A DNA stretch of 64,000 nucleotides from Clostridia bacterium (GTDB taxonomy: Bacteria; Bacillota; Clostridia; Christensenellales; Aristaeellaceae). Shown one piece after another: positions 35,664 to 44,461 of this stretch. Location of the stretch: NCBI GenBank assembly GCA_017470145.1, contig JAFUFB010000002.1:1-64000 (forward strand), in the 5' to 3' direction. Positions within the stretch are counted from its first letter, which is position 1. The number at the start of each line of letters is the position of its first letter. A program made the position numbers and the translations under genes. The notes under the pieces were generated by a model. It was not told where the DNA came from. It saw nothing but the letters and a program-made list of their open reading frames with translations, and did no database searches.

Positions 35664-37325
35664 TCAAAGGCTCTGATGAAACAGCTCCTTCACGGTGGCA
35701 TAGCTGAGCTTGGGCTGGCGCAGGCTGGTGACCACGCCCTTATTGTTCTGGGATTTGGGGCGGCTCATGGCCCATTCCTCTGCCACATTTACGTCTGCGA
35801 ACTGCCAGAGATAGACCCCGGAAAGCCGGGGATGCCCCAGCAGGGCGGTGAGCTGCTCCCGCAGGATGGTGCACTGCCGCTCCTCACTCCAGAGGGCCTG
35901 ACCGAAGGGATCATGGAAGCCGGCGATGGCGCCGGCGCCGACCTCGGTAATCAGTACGGGCTTACCCGCCGCGCCATGCTCCTCGATCCATTGGAGCAGT
36001 CGATCCGCGTAGGAGGAAACAGGCTCCTTTACATACCATCCGGGATAAATATTCCAGGAAACCACGTCCACCAGGTCCATGCAGATATCCGTCATGAAGC
36101 GGCAGGAAGCATAGCTGACCGGCCGGGTGGGATCCAGGCGGCGCAGATGGCTCAGCTGGGCTTCATAGATGGCGCGGCCGGCCTCCGTTTCGCTTTCGCA
36201 TTCGTTCAGCACGCCCCAGATATAGATGCAGGGATGGTTGACATGCTGGGTGATCATTTCCTCATTGCAGGCGGCCTCCTGCTGGGCGAAGAGGGGTTTT
36301 TGCAAGATTTCAATGGGCAAGGCCCGGGCGTGATGCTCCTCCCAGACCAGCAGCCCGGCCTCATCGCACAGATCCAGGAAGCGGGGATCGTTGGGATAAT
36401 GGCAGGTGCGGACGCTGTTGGCCCCCAGATCCAGCAGCATCTGGATATCCTGGGCCGTGGCTTCCACCGGCAGGGCAGAGCCGAAAAGCTCGTGATCCTC
36501 ATGACGGTTAAAGCCTTGAATATGAACAGGTTTTCCGTTGAGCAGCAGCTGCTCCCTGGCGATTTCCACGGTGCGGAAGCCCACCCGGTCAATGAGGTCA
36601 TCGATCACTTCGCCCTGCCGCAGCAGTTCGGCTTTCAGAAAATAGAGATGGGGCTGCAGCACATCCCATTCCTGCACCTGCCCCACGGGCAGGGAAAGGG
36701 ATAGCTCGACGGTCTCTCCTGCGGATAAGTCGGGCAGGGGAGAGGTGAGCTCCGCCCCGGCCAGGGACAGCTTCAACTGGGCGCCGGAGACGGGGGAAAC
36801 TGCCTGCACATACGCCTTGACGACGGCGGTATACCCTTCCTTGCCCTTCACGCTGTGGAAGGCCAGACGCTGGATGTACAGCGAGGCTATTTTTTGCAGC
36901 TCCACGGAACGGTTGAGGCCGCCATAGGTGTAATAGTCATTGGGAATATGCAGGGTGGAATCCTCGGAGAAGCGATCGTCTACCTGAATTCGCAGGGTGT
37001 GCGTTCCGGGGGCCACCTGAGGCAGGAGAATATCGAAGCCGGTAAAGGCATTATAGTGCTGACCTACCGGCTGATCATCCCAGAAGACCAGCCCCGTATG
37101 GCTGACGGCGCCGATGCGCAGTAGATAATCCCCCGATTCCGAGATTTCCACAGCGCGCTCATAATCCGCCACGCCCCGGAAGCGGGCCAGGGCGGGAATA
37201 CGATCCCAGACGCCGGGAACCCAGGCACTGTAAGCAGTGCCGCTGCCATCCTGGGGGCGGAGGGTCCAGAGACCATCCAAAAAGTATACGGGACGAACAT
37301 GATGTTCCGCAAAAGTACGACGCAT
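35664..37325 (-). CDS. uidA: Beta-glucuronidase (GH2)
   Basis: A 553-residue GH2 enzyme that releases glucuronate from beta-glucuronides. The sugar-binding, immunoglobulin-like and TIM-barrel domains are in order. The acid/base Glu is E375 (GVLNECE), the nucleophile E461 (ITEVGAG), and the carboxylate-recognising NxK motif of true glucuronidases is seen at N527-K529 (QNNKGVVTSLRQPK, aligned with GNKKGIFTRDRKPK of E. coli UidA). The start at ATG 37325 follows AAAGGAG; a longer frame to 37421 lacks a signal. There is no signal peptide, so it is cytosolic. Some 50 residues shorter than E. coli GUS, mostly in loops. Uronate released would feed the uxuA pathway. Confidence 0.9.
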   Translation of the reverse strand: MRRTFAEHHVRPVYFLDGLWTLRPQDGSGTAYSAWVPGVWDRIPALARFRGVADYERAVEISESGDYLLRIGAVSHTGLVFWDDQPVGQHYNAFTGFDILLPQVAPGTHTLRIQVDDRFSEDSTLHIPNDYYTYGGLNRSVELQKIASLYIQRLAFHSVKGKEGYTAVVKAYVQAVSPVSGAQLKLSLAGAELTSPLPDLSAGETVELSLSLPVGQVQEWDVLQPHLYFLKAELLRQGEVIDDLIDRVGFRTVEIAREQLLLNGKPVHIQGFNRHEDHELFGSALPVEATAQDIQMLLDLGANSVRTCHYPNDPRFLDLCDEAGLLVWEEHHARALPIEILQKPLFAQQEAACNEEMITQHVNHPCIYIWGVLNECESETEAGRAIYEAQLSHLRRLDPTRPVSYASCRFMTDICMDLVDVVSWNIYPGWYVKEPVSSYADRLLQWIEEHGAAGKPVLITEVGAGAIAGFHDPFGQALWSEERQCTILREQLTALLGHPRLSGVYLWQFADVNVAEEWAMSRPKSQNNKGVVTSLRQPKLSYATVKELFHQSL

Positions 37326-37471
37326 GGGCAGAACTCCTTTCCTGATAGGAACGATATCATACCATGAAAGCAACTTGGGTTGCAAGACGAAACTTTGGGG
37401 AGTGGAGACCGGAAAAGACAAATCAAAAGATAAAAGAAACAGAATTTTTACAAATTAAAGATAAAATCCTA

Positions 37472-37501
37472 TTGACCGTCTAGGAATTTGGGGCGTATAA
37501 T
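37472..37501 (+). promoter_or_regulatory. Promoter of the DUF2264 gene
   Basis: TTGACC (37472-37477), an 18-bp spacer and TATAAT (37496-37501). A LacI-like operator lies 46 bp downstream. Confidence 0.7.
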
Positions 37502-37546
37502 CCACGCAATAAGGTGGCTGTGGGAATTTGTTTAATGTTATACCCA

Positions 37547-37564
37547 AATGTTACCGATAACATT
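37547..37564. promoter_or_regulatory. LacI-type operator
   Basis: AATGTTACCGATAACATT is an inverted repeat with 7-bp arms and a central CG, the usual form of LacI/GalR-family operators; another half site (AATGTTATACC) lies at 37534. It sits in the leader of the DUF2264 gene, so a sugar-responsive repressor (not in this window) could block transcription. Confidence 0.6.
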
Positions 37565-37699
37565 TTCCTGAACAGGCGGCAAAATGCGGGATGAAGGCTA
37601 TCCTCTGCTATGGAGATAACAGAACATGACCAGGAGGCAGGGGGAGTTTTCCCTGGCCTCCCTTTGTCTATAGAGAACAAACAGGAGGAGGAGAACAAG

Positions 37700-39490
37700 A
37701 TGAATCCAGTAAAGAACAATCCCCTGCGCACCCGGCAGGACCTGGTGCGGGCGGCGGTGCAGATGATGGAACCTCTGAAGGAATGCCTGACCCCGGGCCG
37801 GGCCCGGATGATCGTTGGGGAGGGATCTGCCCACTATCCGGAGGATGTGGCCGGCATGGAGGGCTGGAGCCGCGTGCTATGGGCGCTGGTGCCCATGCTG
37901 GTAGGCAAATGCCCAGAGGCCGAGCCCTTCTGGGCCCTGTGGAAGGAAGGGCTGATCCACGGCACGGACCCGGAACACGAGGAATATTGGGGCGAAATCG
38001 GGGATTATGACCAGCGGATGGTAGAGATGGCGGTCATTGGCACGGGGCTGTGCTTTGCTTCCGACCGGTTCTGGGAGGAGCTGAAGCCCCAGGAGCGGGA
38101 GCATCTGTACGCCTGGCTGAACCAGATCAATCTGTACGACATGCCCAAGAATAACTGGCGGTTTTTCCGCATCCTGGTGAACATCGGCTTCCTGAAGGTA
38201 GGCCGCCCGGTGGATGAGGAGCGACTGCAGGAGGATCTGGACATGATGGAGGGCCATTACGTCGGGGACGGATGGTACTTTGATTATCCCACCAAGCGGG
38301 ATTATTACACCATCTGGGGCTTCCATTTCTACAGCCTGGTGTACACCGCAGCCATGGGGGAGAAGGACCCGGAGCGCTGCCAGCGGATGAGGGATCGGGC
38401 TCGGCTGATGGCGCCCCGGTTTGCCTGCTGGTTCGATCGGGAAGGTCGAGCGCTGCCCTATGGGCGCAGCCTGACCTATCGCTTCTGCCAGAGTAGCTTC
38501 TGGGCGGCCATGGCCTTCGCGGGGGTGGATTCCCCTGAGGTTTCCTGGGGCCAGATGAAGCACCTGCTGCTGAGCAACCTGCGCTGGTGGCTGAGCATGC
38601 CCATCTTCGACCGGGGCGGCGCGCTGACGGTGGGCTATGGATATCCTAACCTATGCGCGGCGGAGGGGTATAACGCGCCGGGGTCTCCTTATTGGGGGAT
38701 GAAGACCTTCTTTGCCTTGGCCGTGCCGGAGGAGCATCTCTTCTGGCAGGCGGAGGAAGAGGAATACGCGCCTCCGGCCTGCTTCCTGGATGAACAGGTT
38801 CGACTGCTGCTGACCCGGGACGCGGACAATCGGCAGGTGGTGGCTTACACGGCGGGCAACCACGCCTGGGAGCACATGCATGAGGACGAGAAATACGAAA
38901 AATTTGCCTATTCGACGCATTTTGCCTTCTCCGTTACCAAGGAGGCGACGACCCTGAACAAGGGAGCCTTCGACTCCATGCTGGCGGTGAAGCGGCAGGG
39001 TCGGGATCTATGGCATGTGCGCAGCGGATGCGAAAGCTTCGCGCTTTCAGCGGATCGAGTCTGTTTCCGCTGGTCGCCGCTGGAAGGGGTCATGATCGAC
39101 ACGGAGATTCGCCCCTGGGGCCTGTGGCACATTCGAAAGCATGTGATTCACAGCGAATTCCCGCTGGAGCTGGCGGAGGGCGCCTTCTCCGTCCGCAAGG
39201 ATTGGGCGGGAGACAGGAGATGCGACCGGATGGCCTCCCAGACGGTTCAGACGAAGCGCATGGCCGGGGCCCACGGCGCTTACGGCACCAGCGCCATCTT
39301 TGGCCTGGAAGGATACGAGAAGGGAGAAGTAATTCACACGGAGCCCAACACAAATCTGATCTGGCCCCGGTGTGTGCTGCCCATGCTACGGGCGGAAATG
39401 GCCCCCGGGGAGCATACCCTGATCTGCGCTGTTTTTGCGGACACGAGGGACGCGCTGCCGGAGGCCTTTCCGGAGGAAGCGCTCCTCTAA
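37700..39490 (+). CDS. DUF2264-domain protein
   Basis: A 596-residue protein with a DUF2264 domain, an (alpha/alpha)-barrel family often found with polysaccharide-degradation genes and suspected of glycan processing. Recognisable parts are RTRQDLVRAAVQMMEPLKECLTPGRARM, EGWSRVLWALVPML, NNWRFFRILVNIG and DGWYFDYPTKRDYYTIWGFHFYSLVY (about 185-215). No signal peptide is present. ATG 37700 follows AGGAGGAGGAG. An upstream LacI operator and its own promoter suggest regulation by a sugar. The enzymatic activity is not established, so the call is at family level. Confidence 0.85.
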   Translation: MNPVKNNPLRTRQDLVRAAVQMMEPLKECLTPGRARMIVGEGSAHYPEDVAGMEGWSRVLWALVPMLVGKCPEAEPFWALWKEGLIHGTDPEHEEYWGEIGDYDQRMVEMAVIGTGLCFASDRFWEELKPQEREHLYAWLNQINLYDMPKNNWRFFRILVNIGFLKVGRPVDEERLQEDLDMMEGHYVGDGWYFDYPTKRDYYTIWGFHFYSLVYTAAMGEKDPERCQRMRDRARLMAPRFACWFDREGRALPYGRSLTYRFCQSSFWAAMAFAGVDSPEVSWGQMKHLLLSNLRWWLSMPIFDRGGALTVGYGYPNLCAAEGYNAPGSPYWGMKTFFALAVPEEHLFWQAEEEEYAPPACFLDEQVRLLLTRDADNRQVVAYTAGNHAWEHMHEDEKYEKFAYSTHFAFSVTKEATTLNKGAFDSMLAVKRQGRDLWHVRSGCESFALSADRVCFRWSPLEGVMIDTEIRPWGLWHIRKHVIHSEFPLELAEGAFSVRKDWAGDRRCDRMASQTVQTKRMAGAHGAYGTSAIFGLEGYEKGEVIHTEPNTNLIWPRCVLPMLRAEMAPGEHTLICAVFADTRDALPEAFPEEALL

Positions 39491-39598
39491 GGAAAATCTG
39501 ACGAAAGCTTCCCCGGGTCGAGGGGAAGCGAGAAAACACTTGTAAATCAAAGAAGAAAGCAATATGTTTTTACGATGAACAAAATCAATCAGCGTTTC
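39491..39598 (+). repeat. MITE-like repeat, copy C
   Basis: Same orientation as copy B: GGAAAATCTGACGAAAGCTTCCCC, a hairpin with GGGTCGAGGGGAAGC, GAGAAAACACTTGTAAATCAAAG and an end at ATCAGCGTTTC. The left end is mutated. It directly follows the DUF2264 stop. Confidence 0.7.
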
Positions 39599-39606
39599 TA
39601 AAAAAA

Positions 39607-39635
39607 TGGACAGAAAATCCAAATCATGGTAGAAT
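39607..39635 (+). promoter_or_regulatory. Promoter of the esterase operon
   Basis: TGGACA (39607-39612), a 17-bp spacer and TAGAAT (39630-39635). Confidence 0.5.
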
Positions 39636-39659
39636 GCTGCTGTTTTTAAGAAAGGCGGG

Positions 39660-40409
39660 ATGCGGATTATGTATCGCGGAGAACTGACCCATTACAGCGC
39701 CGCCCTGGGGCGGGAAATGCATATCATGGCCTATGGGCACAGTGGCACGCCCTTTTTGGGCTTTCCTACGCAAAATTCCAAATGCAGGAATTATGAGGAT
39801 TTCGGCATGATTCACCAGCTGGCCGCCCCCCTGGAGCAGGGGCGGATGCGGCTATTCGTGGTGGACAGCGTGGACGAGGAAAGCTGGTCCGACGAGCAGG
39901 GGGACCCCGTTTGGCGGGCGAACCGGCAGGAGCAGTATTATCATTACATCGTGGATGAGGCGGTGCCCCTGATGCGCAGCTGGCAGGATGAGCCGCCAGT
40001 GGTCATGGGATGCAGCATGGGCGCGAACCACGCGGCCATCGTCTTTCTGCGCCGACCAGAGCTGTTCCGGGGGATTATGGCCCTCTCCGGCGTGTACGAT
40101 AGCGACTATTTCTTCCATGGGTGGATGAATCCCGTGCTGTACGAAAACTCTCCGGAGCGTTTTTTGCCCTCCTTGGCGCCGGATCATCCCTACATCGACC
40201 TGTATAATCAGCGGAAGATGATTTTCTGCACGGGGCAAGGCGCCTGGGAGGAGGACGGGGTGCGGACCCTGGCTCATCTGCGCCATGTGTTTGAAGAGAA
40301 GGGAATCCACGCCTGGTGTGATTTCTGGGGCGGGGATGTGAACCACGACTGGCCCTGGTGGTACAAGCAGGCAAAGTATTTCCTGCCGCATTTCGGGGTG
40401 GAGGTGTAA
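39660..40409 (+). CDS. Esterase-family alpha/beta hydrolase
   Basis: A 249-residue alpha/beta hydrolase of the esterase D/tannase-like type. The nucleophile elbow GCSMGANHAAI (Ser of GxSxG-type) lies near residue 120, the Asp/Glu segment near 185-200 and the catalytic His in GGDVNHDWPWW near residue 223. No signal peptide. Start ATG 39660 overlaps the Shine-Dalgarno region; ATG 39669 is an alternative. It is followed after 4 bp by the ATP-grasp gene, then MATE and AI-2E genes, forming an operon. Its substrate is unknown: a glycan ester or a natural-product ester are both possible. Confidence 0.8.
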   Translation: MRIMYRGELTHYSAALGREMHIMAYGHSGTPFLGFPTQNSKCRNYEDFGMIHQLAAPLEQGRMRLFVVDSVDEESWSDEQGDPVWRANRQEQYYHYIVDEAVPLMRSWQDEPPVVMGCSMGANHAAIVFLRRPELFRGIMALSGVYDSDYFFHGWMNPVLYENSPERFLPSLAPDHPYIDLYNQRKMIFCTGQGAWEEDGVRTLAHLRHVFEEKGIHAWCDFWGGDVNHDWPWWYKQAKYFLPHFGVEV

Positions 40410-40413
40410 GAAA

Positions 40414-41595
40414 ATGCTGAATTTTGTTTTCATTTCTCCTCATTTTCCCCATACCTACTGGCTCTTCTGCGACCGGCTGCGCCGGAATGGGGTCAATGTG
40501 CTGGGCATCGGCGACGCGGGATACGAGGAGCTGAGCCCGGAGCTCAAGGGTGCTCTGACGGAGTATTACCGGGTCAGCAGCCTGGAGGATTACGACCAGG
40601 TATACCGGGCGGTGGCCTTCTTCGGATGGAAATACGGCAAGATTGACTGGATTGAGTCCATGAATGAATACTGGCTGGAGCAGGACGCTCGCCTGCGGAC
40701 GGATTTCCACGTCACAACCGGCATTCAGGAGGATCGGATCAGCTTTATCAAGGAGAAATCCCTGATGAAGGAAATCTACCTGAAGGCGGGTATCCCCACC
40801 GCGCCGCAGCATCGGGTTTCCACCCGGGAGGCGGCGCTGGAGTTCATTCGCCAGGTGGGCTATCCGGTCATCGTGAAGCCGGACGTGGGCGTTGGGGCCA
40901 CACAGACCTGGAAGCTGGAGAGCCAGGGGGATCTGGAGGATTTTTATGCCCATCTGCCGGAGAGTCCCTATGTGATGGAAGCATTCATCGAAGGGGAAAT
41001 CTGCTCCTATGATGCCATCACGGACGCGAGCTGCGAACCGCTCTTCGAAAGCATGACGGTTTGGCCCCCGGTGATGGATATTGTCAATAAGGATCTGGAC
41101 CTGATGTATTACACCTGCCCGGAGGTACCGGAAAAGCTGCGGGAGCTGGGCCGGAAGACGGTGAAGGCCTTCGGAGTGGATCGCCGGTTCGTGCATCTGG
41201 AATTCTTCCGGCTCACGCGGGATCATCAGGGGCTGGGGCAGGAAGGGGATTTTGTAGCCCTCGAGGTCAATATGCGCCCAGCGGGGGGCTATACGCCGGA
41301 CATGATGAACTTTGCCCACAGCACGGATGTCTATCAGATCTATGCGGACATGGTGACCCTGAATGCTCGCCACCAGACGGAGGGCCCCCATCGCTACTGC
41401 GTCTATGCCAGCAAAAAGGATGGGCATGCCTATCAGCACACCCATGAGGAGATTATGGCAAAATATGGCGGCATGATGATGATGCAGGAGGAGATGCCGC
41501 CCATGAATTGGCCCCAGATGGGACGGTATATGTACACTGCTCGATTCGATACCTACGACGAAGCCCAGGAGTTTATTCACTTTGTACAGGGATAG
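40414..41595 (+). CDS. ATP-grasp carboxylate-amine ligase
   Basis: A 393-residue ATP-grasp enzyme that would activate a carboxylate as acyl phosphate and join it to an amine or other nucleophile. It has the N-terminal pre-ATP-grasp domain (FVFISPHFPHTYWLFCDRL), the lid (EKSLMKEIYLKAGIPTAP, VKPDVGVGATQTWKLES with the ATP-binding Lys) and the metal-binding end with FVALEVNMRPAGGYTPDMMN (Glu and Asn ligands). It is not CarB, PurK or Ddl. Coding starts 5 bp after the esterase stop, and a MATE exporter follows, so it may make a small peptide-like molecule that is exported; this is inference. Confidence 0.78.
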   Translation: MLNFVFISPHFPHTYWLFCDRLRRNGVNVLGIGDAGYEELSPELKGALTEYYRVSSLEDYDQVYRAVAFFGWKYGKIDWIESMNEYWLEQDARLRTDFHVTTGIQEDRISFIKEKSLMKEIYLKAGIPTAPQHRVSTREAALEFIRQVGYPVIVKPDVGVGATQTWKLESQGDLEDFYAHLPESPYVMEAFIEGEICSYDAITDASCEPLFESMTVWPPVMDIVNKDLDLMYYTCPEVPEKLRELGRKTVKAFGVDRRFVHLEFFRLTRDHQGLGQEGDFVALEVNMRPAGGYTPDMMNFAHSTDVYQIYADMVTLNARHQTEGPHRYCVYASKKDGHAYQHTHEEIMAKYGGMMMMQEEMPPMNWPQMGRYMYTARFDTYDEAQEFIHFVQG

Positions 41596-41643
41596 GGAAA
41601 TCCCATCAGCGCAACCTTTAGAGAAGAGAGGATCAACAGCCAG

Positions 41644-43020
41644 ATGCAAAAGCAGACGGAGAAATCTAACGCACAATATGAACGGATGACGGGGGAATCC
41701 ATCCCCAAATTGATCGCTACCATGTCGGTGCCGACGATTTTGAGCATGCTGGTGACGAATATTTATAATCTGGTGGACACGGCCTTCGTAGGCCAATTGG
41801 GCACCAGCCAGAGCGGCGCAGTGGGCGTCATCTTTGGATACATGGCCATCATTCAGGCCGTCGGCTTCATGTTTGGCCAGGGCGCGGGCAGTATCGCCGC
41901 CCGGCTGCTGGGGGCCAGGGATGATCGCCAGGCTTCCCGGGTGGCTTCCGCGGGGATTCTGTGCTCCTTCGCCATCGGCGTGGTGATGAGCCTGGTCACC
42001 TTTCCGCTGCTGGACCGAATCGTGCGGGTGCTGGGCAGCACAGAGACCATCGCCCCCTATGCGAAACAGTATTTGACCTATATCCTGATCGCGGCGCCGG
42101 CCATGACTGGGGGATACACGCTGAACAACCTGCTGCGCTATGAAGGCAAGGCATCCCTGGGAATGATCGGGTTGATGACCGGCGCGATTTTGAACATCGC
42201 CCTGGACCCTCTGCTGATGTTTACGCTGAACATGGGCATCGCGGGGGCAGCCATTGCCACCGCCTTTAGCCAGATCGTTTCCTTCCTGATTTTGCTGAGC
42301 ATGTTCCTGCGGCACAAGACCAGCTTGCATCTTTCCGCCCGGGAGGCGGATCTGGCTCCTCGGACCATCGGAAACATCGTGGCGACCGGGCTTCCCAGCA
42401 TGCTGCGCCAGGTGCTGAACAGCGTGGCCACCATCCTGCTGAACAGCAGCGCTGCGGCCTATGGCGATGAAGCGGTGGCGGCCATGAGCATTGTATCCCG
42501 GGTCGCCTTCTTCGTGTTCGCCCTGGCGCTGGGCATCGGGCAGGGATATCAGCCCGTGTGCGCCTTCAATTATGGCGCGCGGAAATATGCCCGGCTGCGG
42601 AAGGCTTTTTGGGTCACCGTTTGGATGGCCCAGGCGATCATTATCATCATGTCTGCGGCAGGGCTACTTTTCTCCGACAGCCTGGTGGCCATCTTCCGGG
42701 ATGACCCGAAGGTCATCGAAATTGGAACCCGGGCCCTGAAGCTGCAGTTTTTGACCATGCTGTTTGTGCCCTTTACCATGGCGGTGGAAATGACCTATCA
42801 GAGCACGGGGCGCCGGTTCGGGGCGGCGCTGCTTTCCTCCGCCCGCAGCGGGCTCTTCTTTATCCCGATGCTGCTGATTCTTTCCGCCCTTCGGGGCTTG
42901 GCAGGCATTCAGGAGGCGCAGCCCCTGGCCTATGTGTTGGCCTTCCCCCTGTCGGTAGGGTTTGCAATCCATTTCCTGCGGGCAACGCCGAAGGAGAATG
43001 AAGGAGGACAAAGGGCATGA
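41644..43020 (+). CDS. MATE-family efflux transporter
   Basis: A 458-residue membrane protein of the multidrug and toxin extrusion family, with two six-helix halves. The pattern IPKLIATMSVPTILSMLVTNIYNLVDTAFVGQLG at the start, and MIGLMTGAILNIALDPLLMF and SMLRQVLNSVATILLNSSAA in each half, are typical of the DinF/NorM-like clade. It exports cationic or peptide-like molecules driven by ion gradients. It sits 48 bp after the ATP-grasp gene and overlaps the AI-2E gene by 4 bp, so it belongs to the same operon. Confidence 0.9.
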   Translation: MQKQTEKSNAQYERMTGESIPKLIATMSVPTILSMLVTNIYNLVDTAFVGQLGTSQSGAVGVIFGYMAIIQAVGFMFGQGAGSIAARLLGARDDRQASRVASAGILCSFAIGVVMSLVTFPLLDRIVRVLGSTETIAPYAKQYLTYILIAAPAMTGGYTLNNLLRYEGKASLGMIGLMTGAILNIALDPLLMFTLNMGIAGAAIATAFSQIVSFLILLSMFLRHKTSLHLSAREADLAPRTIGNIVATGLPSMLRQVLNSVATILLNSSAAAYGDEAVAAMSIVSRVAFFVFALALGIGQGYQPVCAFNYGARKYARLRKAFWVTVWMAQAIIIIMSAAGLLFSDSLVAIFRDDPKVIEIGTRALKLQFLTMLFVPFTMAVEMTYQSTGRRFGAALLSSARSGLFFIPMLLILSALRGLAGIQEAQPLAYVLAFPLSVGFAIHFLRATPKENEGGQRA

Positions 43021-44201
43021 AGCATTTGGTTCCGGAGGAATACCGGCGAGGTGTCCGGGCGGCTATGGTGGTCATTGCCTTTACCGTGGCCCTGGTGGCG
43101 GTGCTGATTTACCTGGACCGGCTGTCCGGTTTCGTCTCTTCCGTGATGTCTAGCATGGCCCCCTTCTTTATCGGCGGAGCCCTGGCCTTCATCCAGATGC
43201 CCATTGACCGAAAGATCTCCGCGATTTTGCGGGCAACGTTGTTCAAAAAGAAGCCCCAGGCCAAGACGGTGCGGCTGGTTTCGGCGCTGATTTCCCTGCT
43301 GCTGCTGGTGCTGCTGATCTGTCTGTTCTTCTATATTTTGCTGCCCCAGGTCTTTACCTCCATGGAGAGCCTGGTGAACCAGATTACCCGCTTCGTGAAT
43401 GAAAACGACGCCGCCATCAACGATGCGCTGAAGCGCTTCGGCCTGGTGAACGAGGATGTGGATCCCTTGAACTCCGCCTGGCAGAATATTCTGACCTATT
43501 CCACCAATTATGTGAGCCTGCTGCCGACCCTGATCCGGACCTCCTATAACCTGATCTACCGGTTCATCTTCTGGCTGTTTATCGGCTTGATCGTGTCCTT
43601 CTATCTGCTGATGGATCGGGAGCGGCTGGCCCGGCAATGCAACAAGCTGTGTTACGCCGTGCTGAACAAGGACGCCTGCGAGGAATTCCTTTATTGGGCC
43701 CGGCAGGCCAACCGGACCTTCGCGGGGTTTACCACCGGGAAGATCATCGATTCCATCATCGTGGGGATCATCTGCTATCTCTTTATGCTCATCGCCAGGC
43801 TGGAATATAGCGTGCTGATTTCCGTGCTGGTAGGGGTGACGAACATCCTGCCCTTCTTTGGCCCCTTTATTGGCGCGGCGCCCAGCATCTTGATTCTTCT
43901 GATCGTGAACCCCTCCTCTGCGCTGAAGTTTGCCATCTTTATTCTGGTGCTTCAGCAGGTGGATGGAAACATTATCGGGCCCAAGATTTTAGGGGATTAT
44001 ACGGGGATTTCGCCCCTGCTGACCATGGTGGCCATCATTCTGGGCAGCGCGCTATTTGGGTTTGTGGGCATGCTGATCAGCGTGCCCGTTTGCGCCGTGC
44101 TGTATGCCATCTTCAAGTCCATCATGAATCAGCGGCTGAAGAAGAAGGGCCTGCCCACGGATACAGACCAATATGCCCATGCTCCGCTCAAGAAAAGCTG
44201 A
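43017..44201 (+). CDS. AI-2E (TqsA/YdiK-like) family transporter
   Basis: A 394-residue membrane protein with eight predicted helices. The family's conserved C-terminal segment GPFIGAAPSILILLIVNPSSALKF and QQVDGNIIGPKILGDYTGISPLLTMVAIILGSALFGFVGMLISVP (about 275-355) is intact. The family includes proteins that export autoinducer-2 or act as Na+/H+ antiporters; which applies is unknown. It overlaps the MATE stop by 4 bp (ATGA), and ends before a repeat region. Confidence 0.85.
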   Translation: MKHLVPEEYRRGVRAAMVVIAFTVALVAVLIYLDRLSGFVSSVMSSMAPFFIGGALAFIQMPIDRKISAILRATLFKKKPQAKTVRLVSALISLLLLVLLICLFFYILLPQVFTSMESLVNQITRFVNENDAAINDALKRFGLVNEDVDPLNSAWQNILTYSTNYVSLLPTLIRTSYNLIYRFIFWLFIGLIVSFYLLMDRERLARQCNKLCYAVLNKDACEEFLYWARQANRTFAGFTTGKIIDSIIVGIICYLFMLIARLEYSVLISVLVGVTNILPFFGPFIGAAPSILILLIVNPSSALKFAIFILVLQQVDGNIIGPKILGDYTGISPLLTMVAIILGSALFGFVGMLISVPVCAVLYAIFKSIMNQRLKKKGLPTDTDQYAHAPLKKS

Positions 44202-44261
44202 TGCATGCAGGCTAGCAGGGGAGCGTTTTGCGAACGCTGCCCTTTTGCAAAGATTTTCCGG

Positions 44262-44290
44262 CTCCTCCGTTCCGCGGGGGAGCTTTCATA
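44262..44290 (-). repeat. Partial MITE hairpin, copy E
   Basis: GGCTCCTCCGTTCCGCGGGGGAGCTTTCAT is the hairpin end of the repeat family. It could terminate the AI-2E transcript. Confidence 0.5.
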
Positions 44291-44319
44291 TTGATTTCGG
44301 GGAGGCAATTGAATTCTCC

Positions 44320-44348
44320 TTGACAGGGAAGAAACGGAGGCGTATACT
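44320..44348 (+). promoter_or_regulatory. Consensus promoter of the ABC exporter
   Basis: TTGACA (44320-44325), exactly 17 bp and TATACT (44343-44348), the strongest-looking promoter in the window. Confidence 0.85.
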
Positions 44349-44356
44349 GACTTGGT

Positions 44357-44392
44357 GTTAGCAATTGCTAACAAATATTAGTTATGACTAAG
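44357..44392. promoter_or_regulatory. MarR-type palindromic operator pair
   Basis: GTTAGCAATTGCTAAC (44357-44372) is a perfect 16-bp palindrome starting 8 bp after the -10 box, over the expected transcription start. A second inverted repeat TTAGT-TATG-ACTAA follows at 44379-44392. The form and position fit a MarR-family repressor; no such gene is in the window. Confidence 0.7.
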
Positions 44393-44461
44393 GGGATTGC
44401 TGGGCGGGTGCCATCAGCCCTCCCCTACATCATCAGATAAGGAGCAAGGGAGCAAAGAAAA

